From contig NZ_JAAJTJ010000006.1 in NCBI RefSeq assembly GCF_011030405.1, forward strand, positions 1 through 64,000: DNA of 64,000 bases, in the 5' to 3' direction. The position numbers and the translations under genes are program-made. Under the pieces are notes generated by a model. The model was not told the origin of the DNA, searched no databases, and saw only the letters and a list, made by a program, of their open reading frames with translations. Every line of letters starts with the position of its first letter. Positions within the stretch are counted from its first letter, which is position 1. Positions 8,860-19,400 of the stretch are shown here, in pieces. The DNA is from Parapedobacter sp. SGR-10. GTDB lineage: Bacteria > Bacteroidota > Bacteroidia > Sphingobacteriales > Sphingobacteriaceae.

Positions 8860-10018
8860 TATGTTCGATAAGTGTCAGAATAGCATTGACAGACGCAGCC
8901 GACGTCAGTTTGTCTTCGGGGGTATTGACCACATAATCAACCAACTGATCCACCGTAGTCGTAGCTACATGCATACGTGTATCAGACGATCCGTAATAGA
9001 TGTACACATTTCCGCCATCACGTATCCATCCATTACAAAACACTACATTGGACACATCACCTATACGTTCTTCATCCTGGGGAGCCATGAAATAACCGCC
9101 GGGTTTATAAATTACTTTCGTGATGTCCATAAGATCGGTTGCAAACATATACAGTACATATCGTAGACCTGCTGCTGTATGTCGGACACCATGCGCCAAA
9201 TGTATCCATCCGATCGAAGTTTTGATTGGAGCCGGTCCTTGTCCATTTTTTGCTTCATATACGGTGTGGTACACTTTCGGAGAAATGATCACCTCTTCAT
9301 GGACTACGGGGTTTTCCATACTTTCGGTATAGGCAACAGCGATTCCTCCCCCCTTTCCAGCTTCGATAAAAGAATCTTGAGGGCGCGTGTACAAAGCATA
9401 CCTTCCTTTCACAAACTCAGGATGAAGCACCACGTTCCTTTGCTGCGCCGAATTGGATTGAAGATCAGGCAACCTCTCCCAATTTACGAGATCCTTTGTC
9501 CGTATAATGCCACATTGGGCAATGGCAGCAGACTGGTCTCCTTCGGGTGCATGGGGATCTCTACGTTCTGTACAAAACAGGCCGTATACCCAACCATCCT
9601 CATGCGCAACCAACCTCATATCGTAGACATTGGTATCCGGTATATTTCCCTGGGGCAATTGTATAGGTTTGTCCCAAAACCGGAATCGGTCGATGCCACT
9701 AGGGCTTTCAGCAATGGCAAAGAAAGACTTTCGGTCTACGCCCTCTACCCGGGCCACGACAACAAACGAATTGTTCCATTTTATGGCTCCGGCATTGAAC
9801 ACAGCATTCACCCCTATACGCTCCATGAGATAGGGATTGCTTTCCGGATTCAGATCATAGCGCCAATGAAGAGGAATATGCGCCGCTGTCAGAATAGGAC
9901 ATACATATCGGTCATATACCCCATTGCCCAAAGGTTGCTTTTCATTTCTTTGTCTTTGGATAAGACGGTCATACTCTGCTCTCAATGCTTCTAGACGGCT
10001 CTGGAAATAATTATTCAT
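8840..10018 (-). CDS. GH130 4-O-beta-D-mannosyl-D-glucose phosphorylase
   Basis: A 392-residue cytoplasmic five-bladed beta-propeller enzyme of family GH130 without signal peptide. It phosphorolyses mannosyl-beta-1,4-glucose to mannose 1-phosphate and glucose. FNAGAIKWNN, VVARVEGVDRKS, NVYDMRLVAHEDGWVYG, IGWIHLAHGV and NVVFCNGWI are GH130 blocks; Asp133 in NVYDMRL aligns with the proposed proton donor (Asp131 in B. fragilis MGP, from memory). The N-terminal helix-rich extension (first 40 residues) fits the GH130_1 subgroup. It lies between the symporter and the epimerase that makes its substrate. A GH130_2 mannooligosaccharide phosphorylase is the alternative. Confidence 0.87.
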   Translation of the reverse strand: MNNYFQSRLEALRAEYDRLIQRQRNEKQPLGNGVYDRYVCPILTAAHIPLHWRYDLNPESNPYLMERIGVNAVFNAGAIKWNNSFVVVARVEGVDRKSFFAIAESPSGIDRFRFWDKPIQLPQGNIPDTNVYDMRLVAHEDGWVYGLFCTERRDPHAPEGDQSAAIAQCGIIRTKDLVNWERLPDLQSNSAQQRNVVLHPEFVKGRYALYTRPQDSFIEAGKGGGIAVAYTESMENPVVHEEVIISPKVYHTVYEAKNGQGPAPIKTSIGWIHLAHGVRHTAAGLRYVLYMFATDLMDITKVIYKPGGYFMAPQDEERIGDVSNVVFCNGWIRDGGNVYIYYGSSDTRMHVATTTVDQLVDYVVNTPEDKLTSAASVNAILTLIEHNEGHGR

Positions 10019-10044
10019 ATCTTTTTACTTATCCTCTCAAAAAT

Positions 10045-11445
10045 CTATTTTAACATCGTTCTTTTTGTCTGTAAATCGTCGTTTATCCTATGCATTTTGT
10101 GATCAGACAATTGGTAGAAAAGTATAATTCCGAAAGAGAAAAAAGCTCCTATAGCCGGGAATATACTCATCATCATCTTGAGACCGCTTTCTGCATAGTC
10201 ACTCTGTATACTATTGGCTTCGAAACCATAGGCAGACAATATCCATCCCGTAAGGGCCCCACCCAGACTCCATCCCAGTTTTTGAGACATAGAAGATGAG
10301 GAGAAGATAAGGCCCGTGGCACGCCTGCCTGTTTTCCATTCGGAATAATCAGCAATGTCTGCATACATTGCCCATAGCAACGGAAAAATACTTCCCGCAC
10401 AAATACTGATCATGCACTGCAAAACAAACATCAGCAAGAGTTGATCTCTGTCCAGGGTATAGAAAATCATACTGAACAATGCAGCCAACAACATAGCTGT
10501 AGCAAACGTATTTCGCTTCCCTATTTTATCCGAAATAGGTTTGGCCAGAAGTACTCCTATTATATTGGCGGCCTGGCCAATGACCAGATAGAGCGAACTA
10601 TATTGTAGGGAAACATCCAACAAAGGCAGCTTGACCCTATCACTATAAGCTACGAAATATTTAAAGTAAAAAATGGCCGAACCATCCCGAATAGAATTAA
10701 AGATCAAGGTCGCCACACCTGCTCCCAATAGGATAAACCATTGTTTGTTATTCATCAGATCAGCAAAATCCGACTTCAATTTATTGTTCCTTTCTTGTGG
10801 GGGCTTTATTCTTTCCCGGGTCTTCAGAAAGGTCACAAAAAACATCAAACTGGCCAGCACGGCAAAACAAACAATCGTATAGAACCATCCCTGTTGCTCA
10901 TTGACCACATTATCTGTACCTCTTCCAAACCAAGTAACCAAGGGCTCGGCAGTACCCAATACCAGAATACTTCCGGCAAAAGCAAAGACAAACCGGTAGG
11001 TAGATAAGGTCGTCCGTTCTCGGGTATCTGCACTCATCACCCCCATCAGCGACGCATAAGGTACATTGATCAGGGAATAGATCATCATCATCAATGTATA
11101 AGTAATATAGGCATACGTGATTTTTCCCTGATAGCTCAACTCGGGAGCTGAAAAAGTCAGTATCCCAATGATACCAAATGGTACGGCAAACCATAATATA
11201 AATGGCCGGAACTTTCCCCACCTTGTGTGGACCCGATCCGAAACGATCCCCACCAATGGGTCGAAGGCCGTATCCCATATACGGGTGACCAGAAACATCG
11301 TTCCGACTGCTGCTGCAGTGATCCCGACTACATCTGTATAGAAATAAAGCAAATATGCCGAGAAAAGTTTCCAAAACATAGAAGATGCAAAATCTCCAAA
11401 GCCATAAGCAACCTTTTCTCCAAATTGGATTTTCATGCTTTTCAT
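10045..11445 (-). CDS. GPH-family sugar:cation symporter (mannobiose uptake)
   Basis: A 466-residue inner-membrane protein with about 12 hydrophobic helices of the glycoside-pentoside-hexuronide (GPH/MelB) group of the major facilitator superfamily. Family features are the N-terminal KVAYGFGDFASSMFW, the acidic pair in WDTAFDPLVGIVSDR after helix 2, and DIADYSEWKTGRRATGLIFS in the C-terminal half. The D-P-L-x-G-x-x-S-D block corresponds to the MelB cation/sugar site. Context in a mannanase operon suggests mannobiose or short mannooligosaccharide import into the cytoplasm. ATG at codon 4 is an alternative start. It lies 6 bp after the GH26 stop. Confidence 0.88.
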   Translation of the reverse strand: MKSMKIQFGEKVAYGFGDFASSMFWKLFSAYLLYFYTDVVGITAAAVGTMFLVTRIWDTAFDPLVGIVSDRVHTRWGKFRPFILWFAVPFGIIGILTFSAPELSYQGKITYAYITYTLMMMIYSLINVPYASLMGVMSADTRERTTLSTYRFVFAFAGSILVLGTAEPLVTWFGRGTDNVVNEQQGWFYTIVCFAVLASLMFFVTFLKTRERIKPPQERNNKLKSDFADLMNNKQWFILLGAGVATLIFNSIRDGSAIFYFKYFVAYSDRVKLPLLDVSLQYSSLYLVIGQAANIIGVLLAKPISDKIGKRNTFATAMLLAALFSMIFYTLDRDQLLLMFVLQCMISICAGSIFPLLWAMYADIADYSEWKTGRRATGLIFSSSSMSQKLGWSLGGALTGWILSAYGFEANSIQSDYAESGLKMMMSIFPAIGAFFSFGIILFYQLSDHKMHRINDDLQTKRTMLK

Positions 11446-11451
11446 CGGTAA

Positions 11452-12627
11452 CTAGTTTGGTAAATCATAAATATTCATCGATCTCAGCGTACCTTGCAAT
11501 GTCATTTTCGTCCCTTTGAACATTTTTGTGAAGTCCGTAGCTGAAACATGTCCGGGATAAGGCGCATAATAGTGCATTTTGTCTTTTAACATCCCTTGAT
11601 TTCGCCAAACCAATACATAAGACAGGTCGTAAGATTGAATAGCATCGTACAAGACTTCAGTCCACCATGCTTTATGAGGGATAGTTTCAAAGCCTGTTTC
11701 TGCAAGTGCCATTAACTTCCCATGCCGGGTTGCACATTGTTGTAGTACAGTTAAGTTTGATTTTAAATGTGCTTTGAATTTTTGGCTAGACGTTTCGAGT
11801 GATGTACTACTCATCGTATTGACGTTCAAATGCTGATACGTATCAAAACTCATCATATCGACATATTTATCTCCCGGATAACGTTCCATAAATTCATCTT
11901 CATGCTTAAAATTATTCGTATTGTACACGTAGAGTAAATGGTGCAAACCTTTGGTATCCTTGAGATAATCGACAGTAAATCGCCATAGTGCAATATATTC
12001 CTCTTTGGAACAAAAAGGTTTGCACCACCAAAACCAATCGCCGTTCAGCTCGTGGAAAGGTCTGAACAAAACGGGTACAGGTGTACCGTCTTCAAAACGT
12101 AGACTCTCCAAAAAGGCAGCAACCCTATCTAACCAGGCAACAAACTGGCTATGCAGACGACCGGAAGGCAGAATATGTGCAACCGCAGCCGTAGTATCCC
12201 AAGAATTGCCGCCTGTCACGGGGTTATCCAAATGCCAACTGATGGTATTGATGCTTCCTGCCCGTGCCGAAGAAACAATAAATTGTCTCATCAAGTCGAA
12301 AGGCACAGCATCCAAATTGGTTTCGCGGCCATGTTCTATACGTCCGATATCCCACCCCATGACTGCCGGATAATCTCCTGCCACATCTTTGACATCACTT
12401 TTGCCCGGTTGATATCGCCAATGTACCCCGTATGCCAAATCATCCTGATGTCCAAATAATATCTTGTCGCCCTTCAATCGGTGAAGAAGGGTATAAAGGC
12501 TTCGGGCTTCCCGGGTTGCTTTTGTATCAATAGGACGAAGTTCATCCCGATTACATGCGAACAGTAACATAGGCATTCCTAACAAAAAAATACACGTACT
12601 AAATATGTGTCTATAAATTGGGTTCAT
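11452..12627 (-). CDS. GH26 beta-mannanase lipoprotein
   Basis: A 391-residue lipoprotein; the lipobox ends LLFAC at Cys25, so it is anchored in the periplasm or on the cell surface. Family GH26 motifs: FRPFHELNGDWFWW with the acid/base Glu193, and LMALAETGFETI with the nucleophile Glu310; GWDIGRIEHG and ISWHLDNP are also typical. By family it cleaves beta-1,4-mannan; with mannobiose-specific genes downstream, a mannobiose-releasing enzyme like B. fragilis ManA is likely (inference). It is the first gene of the catabolic unit GH26 - symporter - GH130 - epimerase, transcribed from a -7 box with the conserved palindrome behind it. Confidence 0.9.
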   Translation of the reverse strand: MNPIYRHIFSTCIFLLGMPMLLFACNRDELRPIDTKATREARSLYTLLHRLKGDKILFGHQDDLAYGVHWRYQPGKSDVKDVAGDYPAVMGWDIGRIEHGRETNLDAVPFDLMRQFIVSSARAGSINTISWHLDNPVTGGNSWDTTAAVAHILPSGRLHSQFVAWLDRVAAFLESLRFEDGTPVPVLFRPFHELNGDWFWWCKPFCSKEEYIALWRFTVDYLKDTKGLHHLLYVYNTNNFKHEDEFMERYPGDKYVDMMSFDTYQHLNVNTMSSTSLETSSQKFKAHLKSNLTVLQQCATRHGKLMALAETGFETIPHKAWWTEVLYDAIQSYDLSYVLVWRNQGMLKDKMHYYAPYPGHVSATDFTKMFKGTKMTLQGTLRSMNIYDLPN

Positions 12628-12644
12628 TATTAATATTTAATTTT

Positions 12645-12652
12645 CAATATTA
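12645..12652 (-). promoter_or_regulatory. Putative -7 element of the mannan catabolic operon
   Basis: On the minus strand this reads TAATATTG, one mismatch from TAnnTTTG. It lies 17 bp before the GH26 ATG and exactly 19 bp from the palindromic operator, the same geometry as at the susC promoter. Confidence 0.6.
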
Positions 12653-12671
12653 CTGATTAATAGCCGATCAA

Positions 12672-12690
12672 GGATAATACTATTTTATCC
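12672..12690. promoter_or_regulatory. 19-bp palindromic operator, catabolic operon copy
   Basis: GGATAATACTATTTTATCC, an inverted repeat with GGATAA/TTATCC arms. An identical 19-mer lies upstream of the susC gene. It occupies the place where a -33 element would be, suggesting an activator site; the AraC-type regulator next door is the natural candidate. Confidence 0.75.
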
Positions 12691-12791
12691 AAACCAAAGA
12701 TTATTTATTCTTTCACTCTTTTGTTTCTACTAAAAATAATTATCTTGCCTCTATATTATAAACTTTTGAAACAACTCCTGTCTACAAAATA

Positions 12792-12810
12792 GGATTGTCC
12801 AATATTATCC
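12792..12810. promoter_or_regulatory. Diverged operator copy upstream of the araC-type gene
   Basis: GGATTGTCCAATATTATCC agrees with the two identical operators at 14 of 19 positions and keeps the GGAT-N11-ATCC frame. It lies 34 bp before the preferred ATG of the regulator, so it may serve autoregulation. Confidence 0.55.
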
Positions 12811-12844
12811 CAAACTTATTATGCTTATGGAGGCCGAAAGTATT

Positions 12845-13708
12845 ATGAAAGAAATAACGCCCCTTACCCAAAACGATTGTTTTACTTTTTTTTCGAGAAC
12901 CAAGAAAGAATTCAACTTTCCCTTGCACTATCACGAAGAGTATGAGCTGAACCTGATTGTCAATGCCAAAGGAGCCAGAAGAGTAGTGGGCGACCACATG
13001 GACAGCATCAGCGATATGGAATTGGTGCTAGTAGGCCCCAATCTTCCCCACGCTTGGTTTACGCATGAGTGCAAATCCGATATGATCAAAGAAGTGACCG
13101 TACAGTGGCACAAGGATCTGTTTGACGACAGATTCTTAAGTCGCAATCAGTTACATGCGATCAAAAAACTTTTGCAGAAAAGTATAAACGGATTGAGCTT
13201 TTCCGAAGAAACCATCAAAAGCATCGCTCCCAAACTGCTCAACATTGACCAAAATACAGGCTTCGATTCGGTCATCACTTTTATGCTGATCCTGAGAGAG
13301 CTTTCTACGGCAAACAATACGACTACTCTTTCATCACGGGCGTACCACGAAACCATATCCAACTCTTACAACAGTCGAAGGATCGATAAAGCTTTTGACT
13401 TTATGAACAAAAATTACCACTCACCTATCCAACTCAAGGAAATGGCCAAACTGGTAAATATGACCGAAGTTTCTTTTTCACGCTTCATAAAGAAAAGAAC
13501 GGGAAATACATTTATCGATAGTCTGAACAACATCCGACTGGGTCATGCCTGTCGTATGCTGATCGAAACAACCCATACCATAGCCGAAATATCGTATAAA
13601 ACCGGATTCAACAACATTTCCAATTTCAACAAAGTATTTAAGAAAAAGAAAGGGTGCACCCCCAGTGAGTTTCGGCTAAACTACCAAGGTACAAGAATTT
13701 TTATTTGA
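12845..13708 (+). CDS. AraC-family transcriptional regulator of the mannan locus
   Basis: A 287-residue regulator. The N-terminal half is a cupin-like sensor (FNFPLHYHEEYELNLIV, then DMELVLVGPNLPHAWF), the usual sugar-sensing part of AraC proteins. The C-terminal ~100 residues hold two helix-turn-helix motifs: IQLKEMAKLVNMTEVSFSR and HTIAEISYKTGFNNISNFNK, ending CTPSEFRL. In-frame ATGs lie 24 and 18 bp upstream, but the stretch GGAGG 12 bp before this ATG and the family start MKEITPLTQ favour the shorter form. It is divergent from the GH26 operon and convergent with the TIG lipoprotein gene. Likely role: inducer-dependent control of both operons through the 19-bp palindromes (inference). Confidence 0.87.
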   Translation: MKEITPLTQNDCFTFFSRTKKEFNFPLHYHEEYELNLIVNAKGARRVVGDHMDSISDMELVLVGPNLPHAWFTHECKSDMIKEVTVQWHKDLFDDRFLSRNQLHAIKKLLQKSINGLSFSEETIKSIAPKLLNIDQNTGFDSVITFMLILRELSTANNTTTLSSRAYHETISNSYNSRRIDKAFDFMNKNYHSPIQLKEMAKLVNMTEVSFSRFIKKRTGNTFIDSLNNIRLGHACRMLIETTHTIAEISYKTGFNNISNFNKVFKKKKGCTPSEFRLNYQGTRIFI

Positions 13709-13713
13709 TAAAC

Positions 13714-13751
13714 AATGTGTGACAAATCATCTTCGTGATCTGTCACACATT
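13714..13751. terminator. Bidirectional hairpin between araC-type gene and TIG lipoprotein gene
   Basis: AATGTGTGACA pairs perfectly with TGTCACACATT, with a further ATCA/TGAT pairing and a TCTTCG loop. No strong T run follows on either strand, so this is a stem-loop transcript end between converging genes rather than a classical terminator. Confidence 0.6.
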
Positions 13752-13760
13752 ACATTTCGT

Positions 13761-14810
13761 TTACAAGAATCCTATATCATCAAAATAGATAACTGCATTC
13801 TGTAAAACCTGTTTATTCTCTCCATTAAACTCCTGGAAAAGCAAGGAAGTAATATTGGTCAAATTCCCGAAAGCGCTCAAAGGAATCTGGTATTCGACCC
13901 ATTCATTGACGGCCCCTATGGTAATAGTATAGGAACCTGTTGTCGATGAATTATTTAAGTAGACACGCACCTTTTTACCTAAATTTGCCTGTTCGGCATA
14001 CATAGAAAATTTGACGGCAGTGTAATCCGAAAAAAGCAGATCAGTGCCGGCATATGCCAACCGAACAGCTCCCCACCCACCGTATAAAGCACTGTAGGCA
14101 TGTGTACCCCGCTTGACCACAGCCGTATTCAAGACCGTGAAAACCCCGGTATAAGAAGTACTTGACCAATTCGGGCGAAGCCCATCGGTATACACCAAAT
14201 GTTTGAAGCCGAATGTATTGGGTGAAGAGGCTGTACCACTGGGCGTAGTGACATGGACTACACCAAAAGCAGATGGAGGTATTTTCACTTTAACCTCCGT
14301 TTGGGTATTGGATACGATTTCGGCCTCTTCATCATTGAACATGACCTGACTTACACCATTGAAATGTAAACCGATAATGGTAATTACTTCTCCCGGATCA
14401 CCTATAGAGGGTGTGATCTGATGGATGATAGGCTCCGGTTGTAAGATCCGAAAGGCATATACGGCCTCCCCAAACGCTGTAGTTACCGTAATCGGATTGT
14501 TCTCGGGATCGGGCAATGTCTCCGGAATCTGTACTGTGATGCTATGGTCCTCCGCATAAAAATCTACCGGTGATACCGCTACACCATTGAAAGATATGGC
14601 TTTTGTTGTTTTTAGATATTCTCCATGAATAATGATCCAACTGCCATATACCGTAGACGACAAGGCATCATCTCGCTCATCCAAATTCGTCACTCTTGAT
14701 ATCTTCGGTTGTCCTTCGACTACGGTTTCTTCTTTTTTATCACACGACAGAAACTGCATAGCCATACAGACTGTCAAAAGGATAATGATTGTATGTTGTA
14801 TTCTTTTCAT
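13761..14810 (-). CDS. TIG/IPT-domain surface glycan-binding lipoprotein (SusE/SGBP position)
   Basis: A 349-residue lipoprotein (Cys23 in QFLSCDKKEE). Residues about 35-205 form two IPT/TIG immunoglobulin-like domains; the second is clear (ITPSIGDPGEVITIIGLHFNGVSQVMFNDEEA, read in two halves). The C-terminal ~140 residues, rich in aromatics and ending VIYFDDIGFL, look like a beta-sandwich carbohydrate-binding module. Directly downstream of SusD on the same strand, this is the usual position of a surface glycan-binding protein that captures polysaccharide at the cell surface. I infer beta-mannan as ligand from the locus. Confidence 0.8.
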   Translation of the reverse strand: MKRIQHTIIILLTVCMAMQFLSCDKKEETVVEGQPKISRVTNLDERDDALSSTVYGSWIIIHGEYLKTTKAISFNGVAVSPVDFYAEDHSITVQIPETLPDPENNPITVTTAFGEAVYAFRILQPEPIIHQITPSIGDPGEVITIIGLHFNGVSQVMFNDEEAEIVSNTQTEVKVKIPPSAFGVVHVTTPSGTASSPNTFGFKHLVYTDGLRPNWSSTSYTGVFTVLNTAVVKRGTHAYSALYGGWGAVRLAYAGTDLLFSDYTAVKFSMYAEQANLGKKVRVYLNNSSTTGSYTITIGAVNEWVEYQIPLSAFGNLTNITSLLFQEFNGENKQVLQNAVIYFDDIGFL

Positions 14811-14822
14811 ACCTAAAAATTA

Positions 14823-16442
14823 TTACCAACCAAAATTGTTGTCTTTTATCGCTTTATTTGAATTTATTTCACTCACCGGAATAGGGAGCAAAAGATTCCG
14901 CTGTACTCTTATTTTAGAGATATTGTTTTGCCCCATGCCGATACTATTCATGACCTCCAAATAGATACCCCAACGAATGAGATCATATCGCCTGATGCCT
15001 TCTAATACAAACTCACGTGCCCGTTCTGCAAGGACAAAACTCCTGAACTGCTCTTTGTTCATACCTGCCGGAGCATCTTGTGTAGTCGCGCGGTTATATA
15101 CCTCGTTGAGGTATTCGTATGCTCTGGCCGTAGGTGCACTGCTGGCTTCATTTGCCGCTTCTGCATAAATCAGCAGAACCTCTGCATACCGCAGCAATGG
15201 AAAATAGGCATCACTATTCGATACCAAAGGTTCGGCGACATCGGCATATTTGATCACATAGGCTCGATCATCCGTACCGCCGTTATTATTGTATGTCAAG
15301 CCATTCACTACTTTGTATTGGGCTGCTTCCCAAGATGGGTAAAAATACCGTGCTCCGGTATTGCTCACATAATTGTGCGCCACTACATCCAATATACGCT
15401 TATCATTCGGGGTATAATCCATGTAATGGTTATTGGTAAACCAGACTGCTCCTCGTCCAAAATAGGAAGTAGCCGAAAAATAGCTGTGAATCTGATTGAC
15501 AAAGGTTGTTCCCGATAAAGATTGCAACATCCACATGTGCTCATCCTTATTCCGGTAGGCTGCACTCCACAAGTCTTTCAGATCCGGAACCAATTTATAT
15601 TCTTCGCTTTCGATCACTTCCAACGCTTTGTCACGTGCTAGCTCAAAATAAGTTTGGCTATCTACCCCTTCTAGTCCAGCGACCACTTTCTTTACATAAG
15701 CCTGTTGGCTATTGGTAGTCCCCCCTCGCACAGTGATGTTTACCGGGGGCAGGCTTCCGGAAGCAATGGTCAAATAGGTTTTTGCTAAAAAAGATTTTGC
15801 CACTTCACGGTTTACCCTTCCACTTTCTCCCGATTTCTCGTGAGATTTGGGCAACAACAGCACTTCGGCCTGTTTGAAATCCTCAATAATAGCTTCATAG
15901 ACTTCCATTACCTTAGCCTTCGGCACATTGGCTTCTGGATTGGCTGACAGGGATTGCAAACGCAAGGGTACCTCTCCATATAGCTGTACCAATTGAAAAT
16001 AAGCCCAGCCCCTTAAAAAATAAGCTTCACCCAAAATTCTGTTTTTGATTTCCTCATCGATATTCTCCTGAATCAGTATGACGTTTTCGAGTACGGTATT
16101 CGCTCTTGATATCATGGTATAACATCCTACCCAGGGGCCATCTATTCCCCAATATCCTTGAGGATTGCCTGCACCAGAGGTACCTAGGTACCAGTCCGCA
16201 CCCGATACATGGTCGTCGTCCAGCACAGTAAGGTTCCATATAGGCTGCAAATACATATTCCAACTGTACAATTCGCTATACACACCGTTGATAGCAGTTT
16301 TGGCATCCTCTTCATTCTGATAAAAGTTATTGGGTGAGAGAAAAGAGTGTGGTTTCTCTTCCAACACTTTTTTACAGCTATTCAAAAGCAGTAAGGTCGA
16401 CGAAAGGATGACTGATACAAGTATAATAAATGATCTTTTCAT
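14823..16442 (-). CDS. SusD/RagB-family outer-membrane lipoprotein (mannan locus)
   Basis: A 539-residue SusD homologue: signal peptide with lipobox ending LNSC (Cys23), then KVLEEKPHSFLSPNNFYQNEEDA, the standard SusD opening. Internal SusD blocks include ILGEAYFLRGWAYFQLVQLYGEVPL (TPR region) and the C-terminal LAERAREFVLEGIRRYDLIRWG. SusD forms the lid of the SusC transporter and binds the incoming glycan. An upstream in-frame ATG would extend into the susC stop; the chosen ATG lies 11 bp after that stop and begins at the signal peptide. The TIG lipoprotein gene follows after 12 bp. Confidence 0.93.
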   Translation of the reverse strand: MKRSFIILVSVILSSTLLLLNSCKKVLEEKPHSFLSPNNFYQNEEDAKTAINGVYSELYSWNMYLQPIWNLTVLDDDHVSGADWYLGTSGAGNPQGYWGIDGPWVGCYTMISRANTVLENVILIQENIDEEIKNRILGEAYFLRGWAYFQLVQLYGEVPLRLQSLSANPEANVPKAKVMEVYEAIIEDFKQAEVLLLPKSHEKSGESGRVNREVAKSFLAKTYLTIASGSLPPVNITVRGGTTNSQQAYVKKVVAGLEGVDSQTYFELARDKALEVIESEEYKLVPDLKDLWSAAYRNKDEHMWMLQSLSGTTFVNQIHSYFSATSYFGRGAVWFTNNHYMDYTPNDKRILDVVAHNYVSNTGARYFYPSWEAAQYKVVNGLTYNNNGGTDDRAYVIKYADVAEPLVSNSDAYFPLLRYAEVLLIYAEAANEASSAPTARAYEYLNEVYNRATTQDAPAGMNKEQFRSFVLAERAREFVLEGIRRYDLIRWGIYLEVMNSIGMGQNNISKIRVQRNLLLPIPVSEINSNKAIKDNNFGW

Positions 16443-16453
16443 GGCCTTAAAAA

Positions 16454-19400
16454 TTAAAATTTGCATTGAAGAGTTAAATTATAGGTTCTGGCGTTCGGAT
16501 AGCCTCCCAGATCTACCCCGAACAGGGCTGGATTATCTCCGTAACTGTTGATCTCTGGGTCATATCCGGAGTAATTGGTCCAGGTAAACAGATTATTTAC
16601 GCCTAGCGAAATCTTGGCATTTGAAATGCCTTTGATAATACTGTTTGGCAGGGTATATCCCAATGTGACATTCTTTAACCGCACAAAACTACCATCCTCT
16701 ACAAACCTCCTCGAAAACATAAGGGTACGCCAAAATTGTCTGCTCATTTTCGGGCCCGTAGCATGGGTATTGTCCCGATCATCAGACCAAGCACCATCAA
16801 ACATGGCCTGTGTAATGTTCTTTTGCGTACCTAGATTGGCAATAAACCGTGTGTTCATATTGATAATGTCATTGCCTTGTACCGCATGAAGGAAAATGGA
16901 CAGATCAAAATCCTTATATTGGATCTGATTCGTAATCCCAAAGCTATACTTGGGATTGACATCTCCGATGATCATACGATCCGATGTCGATATGGATGTC
17001 GGATCGTCATCCAAGTTTTTATATTTTATCTCTCCGACCATCCGGTTGATGATAGACTGATCTTGATTGTAGTATAACATAGAGTTTCTTACTTCCGCTT
17101 CATTGTCATAATAACCATCTTCCACATAACCATATATGGCTCCTATAGGTGCTCCCACCGTTTGGATAAAGGGAGCGTCGTTTGTTGAAATATTAGCAGC
17201 AAACTGCTCGGTCAGCCCATTCCCCAATGACAAAATTTTATTTCTATTAAGAGAAAAATTAAAACCAGTATTCCATTTCCAATCCTTGTTGGCAACCACC
17301 TGCCCATCGAGACGTACCTCTATACCTTTGTTTTCGACAGAACCCGAATTGACCAACTGACGTGTAAAACCAGTAGAAGCCGGAGTGGTGATAAACTGCA
17401 ACAGATCATTCGTGCGTTTTAAATAGAAATCCGTCGTTACATTTAACCTACTGTTGAAAAGTGACACATCTAGCCCGACATTGTAGGCGTCCGTCGTTTC
17501 CCATTTGATATTGGGATTTGCCGGACCTGCATAAAAATCATCTGCCAAACCACTTTGAAGACTTCCATCGAATGGATAGTTGTACACCGCCAATTTGGAA
17601 AGCGAGGAATAAGCACCAATCCCTTGGTTACCCGTCTTACCATAACTCAATCTAAGCCCCAGATTGTTGATTTTCTCTACATTCTTTAAGAAATCTTCCT
17701 GATTGATCTTCCAGGATATTGCCGCAGAAGGGAAACCCGCCCATTTATTATTGGCACCAAACTTACTGGAACCATCTTGACGATAAGAAACTGTAAGGAG
17801 GTATCTTTCCATGAACGAATAGTTTAACCGGGCGATGAAGGATACTAAATTCGAGGTCGTACGTGCTCCCCGTATAGGCATGATCTGTTCGGCAGCCTGC
17901 ATATTGTCATTCTGTAACAAATCATTTGGAAAGGTCTTTGCTTCAGACCGTTTCCATTCTGATTGGGTTCGTTCATATGTCCCTGCGCCTGTTAAGTTAA
18001 ACAGGTGCTGCTCCACTCTCTTCTCATAGGTCAATATACTCTCAGATATAACAGAATTGAAACTGTTATCCGCTTTCAACCCCCAACCTTTCGAGCCGAA
18101 ACCCTCGTACACCGTACGTGGATAGTACTGGTCCCGGTTACTGATATAATAGTTAAACCCAAGATTGTTGCGAAATTTCAATCCATCCAAAATACTGATT
18201 TCCACATAATTGGAATTGAATACGCTCAACGTACTGATCTTGTTCAGTACATCGTTTGTATAAATGACCGGATTGGTAATAAAATACGAATCACCTACAC
18301 TGGTAAACTCTTCTATGGTAGTAATGGTAGGTGGAAAAGAGAGTGCCGATCGGATCACTCCTGCACTGGCGGCATCAGACTTATCTGTCCCAGTCTTGAC
18401 ACCATTGTTCACACTTCGTGATACGGAAGCACTTGTACCAATTTTTAAGTACTTTTTTACGTTTCTGTTCAGGTTCAGACTCAATCCATACTTTTCATAG
18501 TTCGAATTGCTAATGACACCTTCCTGCTGCAAATAGTTAAAGCCTAACCGGTGATTGCCCGCATTCGTAGCTCCCGCGATGCTAAGAGCATGTTTGTGGT
18601 AGCGCCCTTGTCTGAATAGCTGTTTTTGCCAATTGTTATTTTCATTTGCAAATACACTAAGATCGGGATATCTGATGCTGTATGACGTTCCTTCATACTT
18701 ATTTGCGTTTAATAAGGAAATATTTTGATATTCAGCATACTCAGCAGCAGTCAACACATCCAGCACTTTCGTAATATTGGATACTCCAAAATTGGCAGAA
18801 GCTTCGATATTATCCATGCCCAATTGCCCTTTTCGGGTCGTAATCAACACTACTCCATTCGCACCACGAGACCCGTAGATAGCTGTAGCAGAAGCATCTT
18901 TCAGAATATCGATAGACTCGATATCGTTGGGATCGAGAAAAGCCAATGCACTAACGGACTGGTGTTCGTCTTCTCCCAAAGATACGGGCGTAGCATCGCT
19001 GTTATTGGCATTGTAGGGAATACCATCGATCACGTAAAGAGGTTCAGTACCACCCAAAAATGAATTGGATCCCCGAATACGTATGCTAATTCCAGCTCCG
19101 GGTGCACCATCATTTTGCGTGACGGCTACGCCCGCCAGTTTTCCCTGCATGGCTTGTAAGATATTTGCTGAATTTTCCCTCACCAAATCCTCATGACTGA
19201 TCCGATCTATTGCTCCTGTCAAATCGGCTCGTCTTGCCGTACCGTATCCTACTACGATGATATCCTCCAGTTGTCGGTTGTGTAAAGGTAATATAACATC
19301 ATAAGCATTTTGCCCCGACAACAGGACATGTTGTGTTTCATATCCCAAGAAGGAAACACTCAGTGATCGGGCAGCTTCGGGTAGTGTTATCGAAAATCCA

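Noticed and set aside
9179-9994. 271-codon open frame on the + strand
   Set aside because: It lies antisense to the well-supported GH130 gene and has no recognisable protein features; it is a mirror of that gene's codon use.
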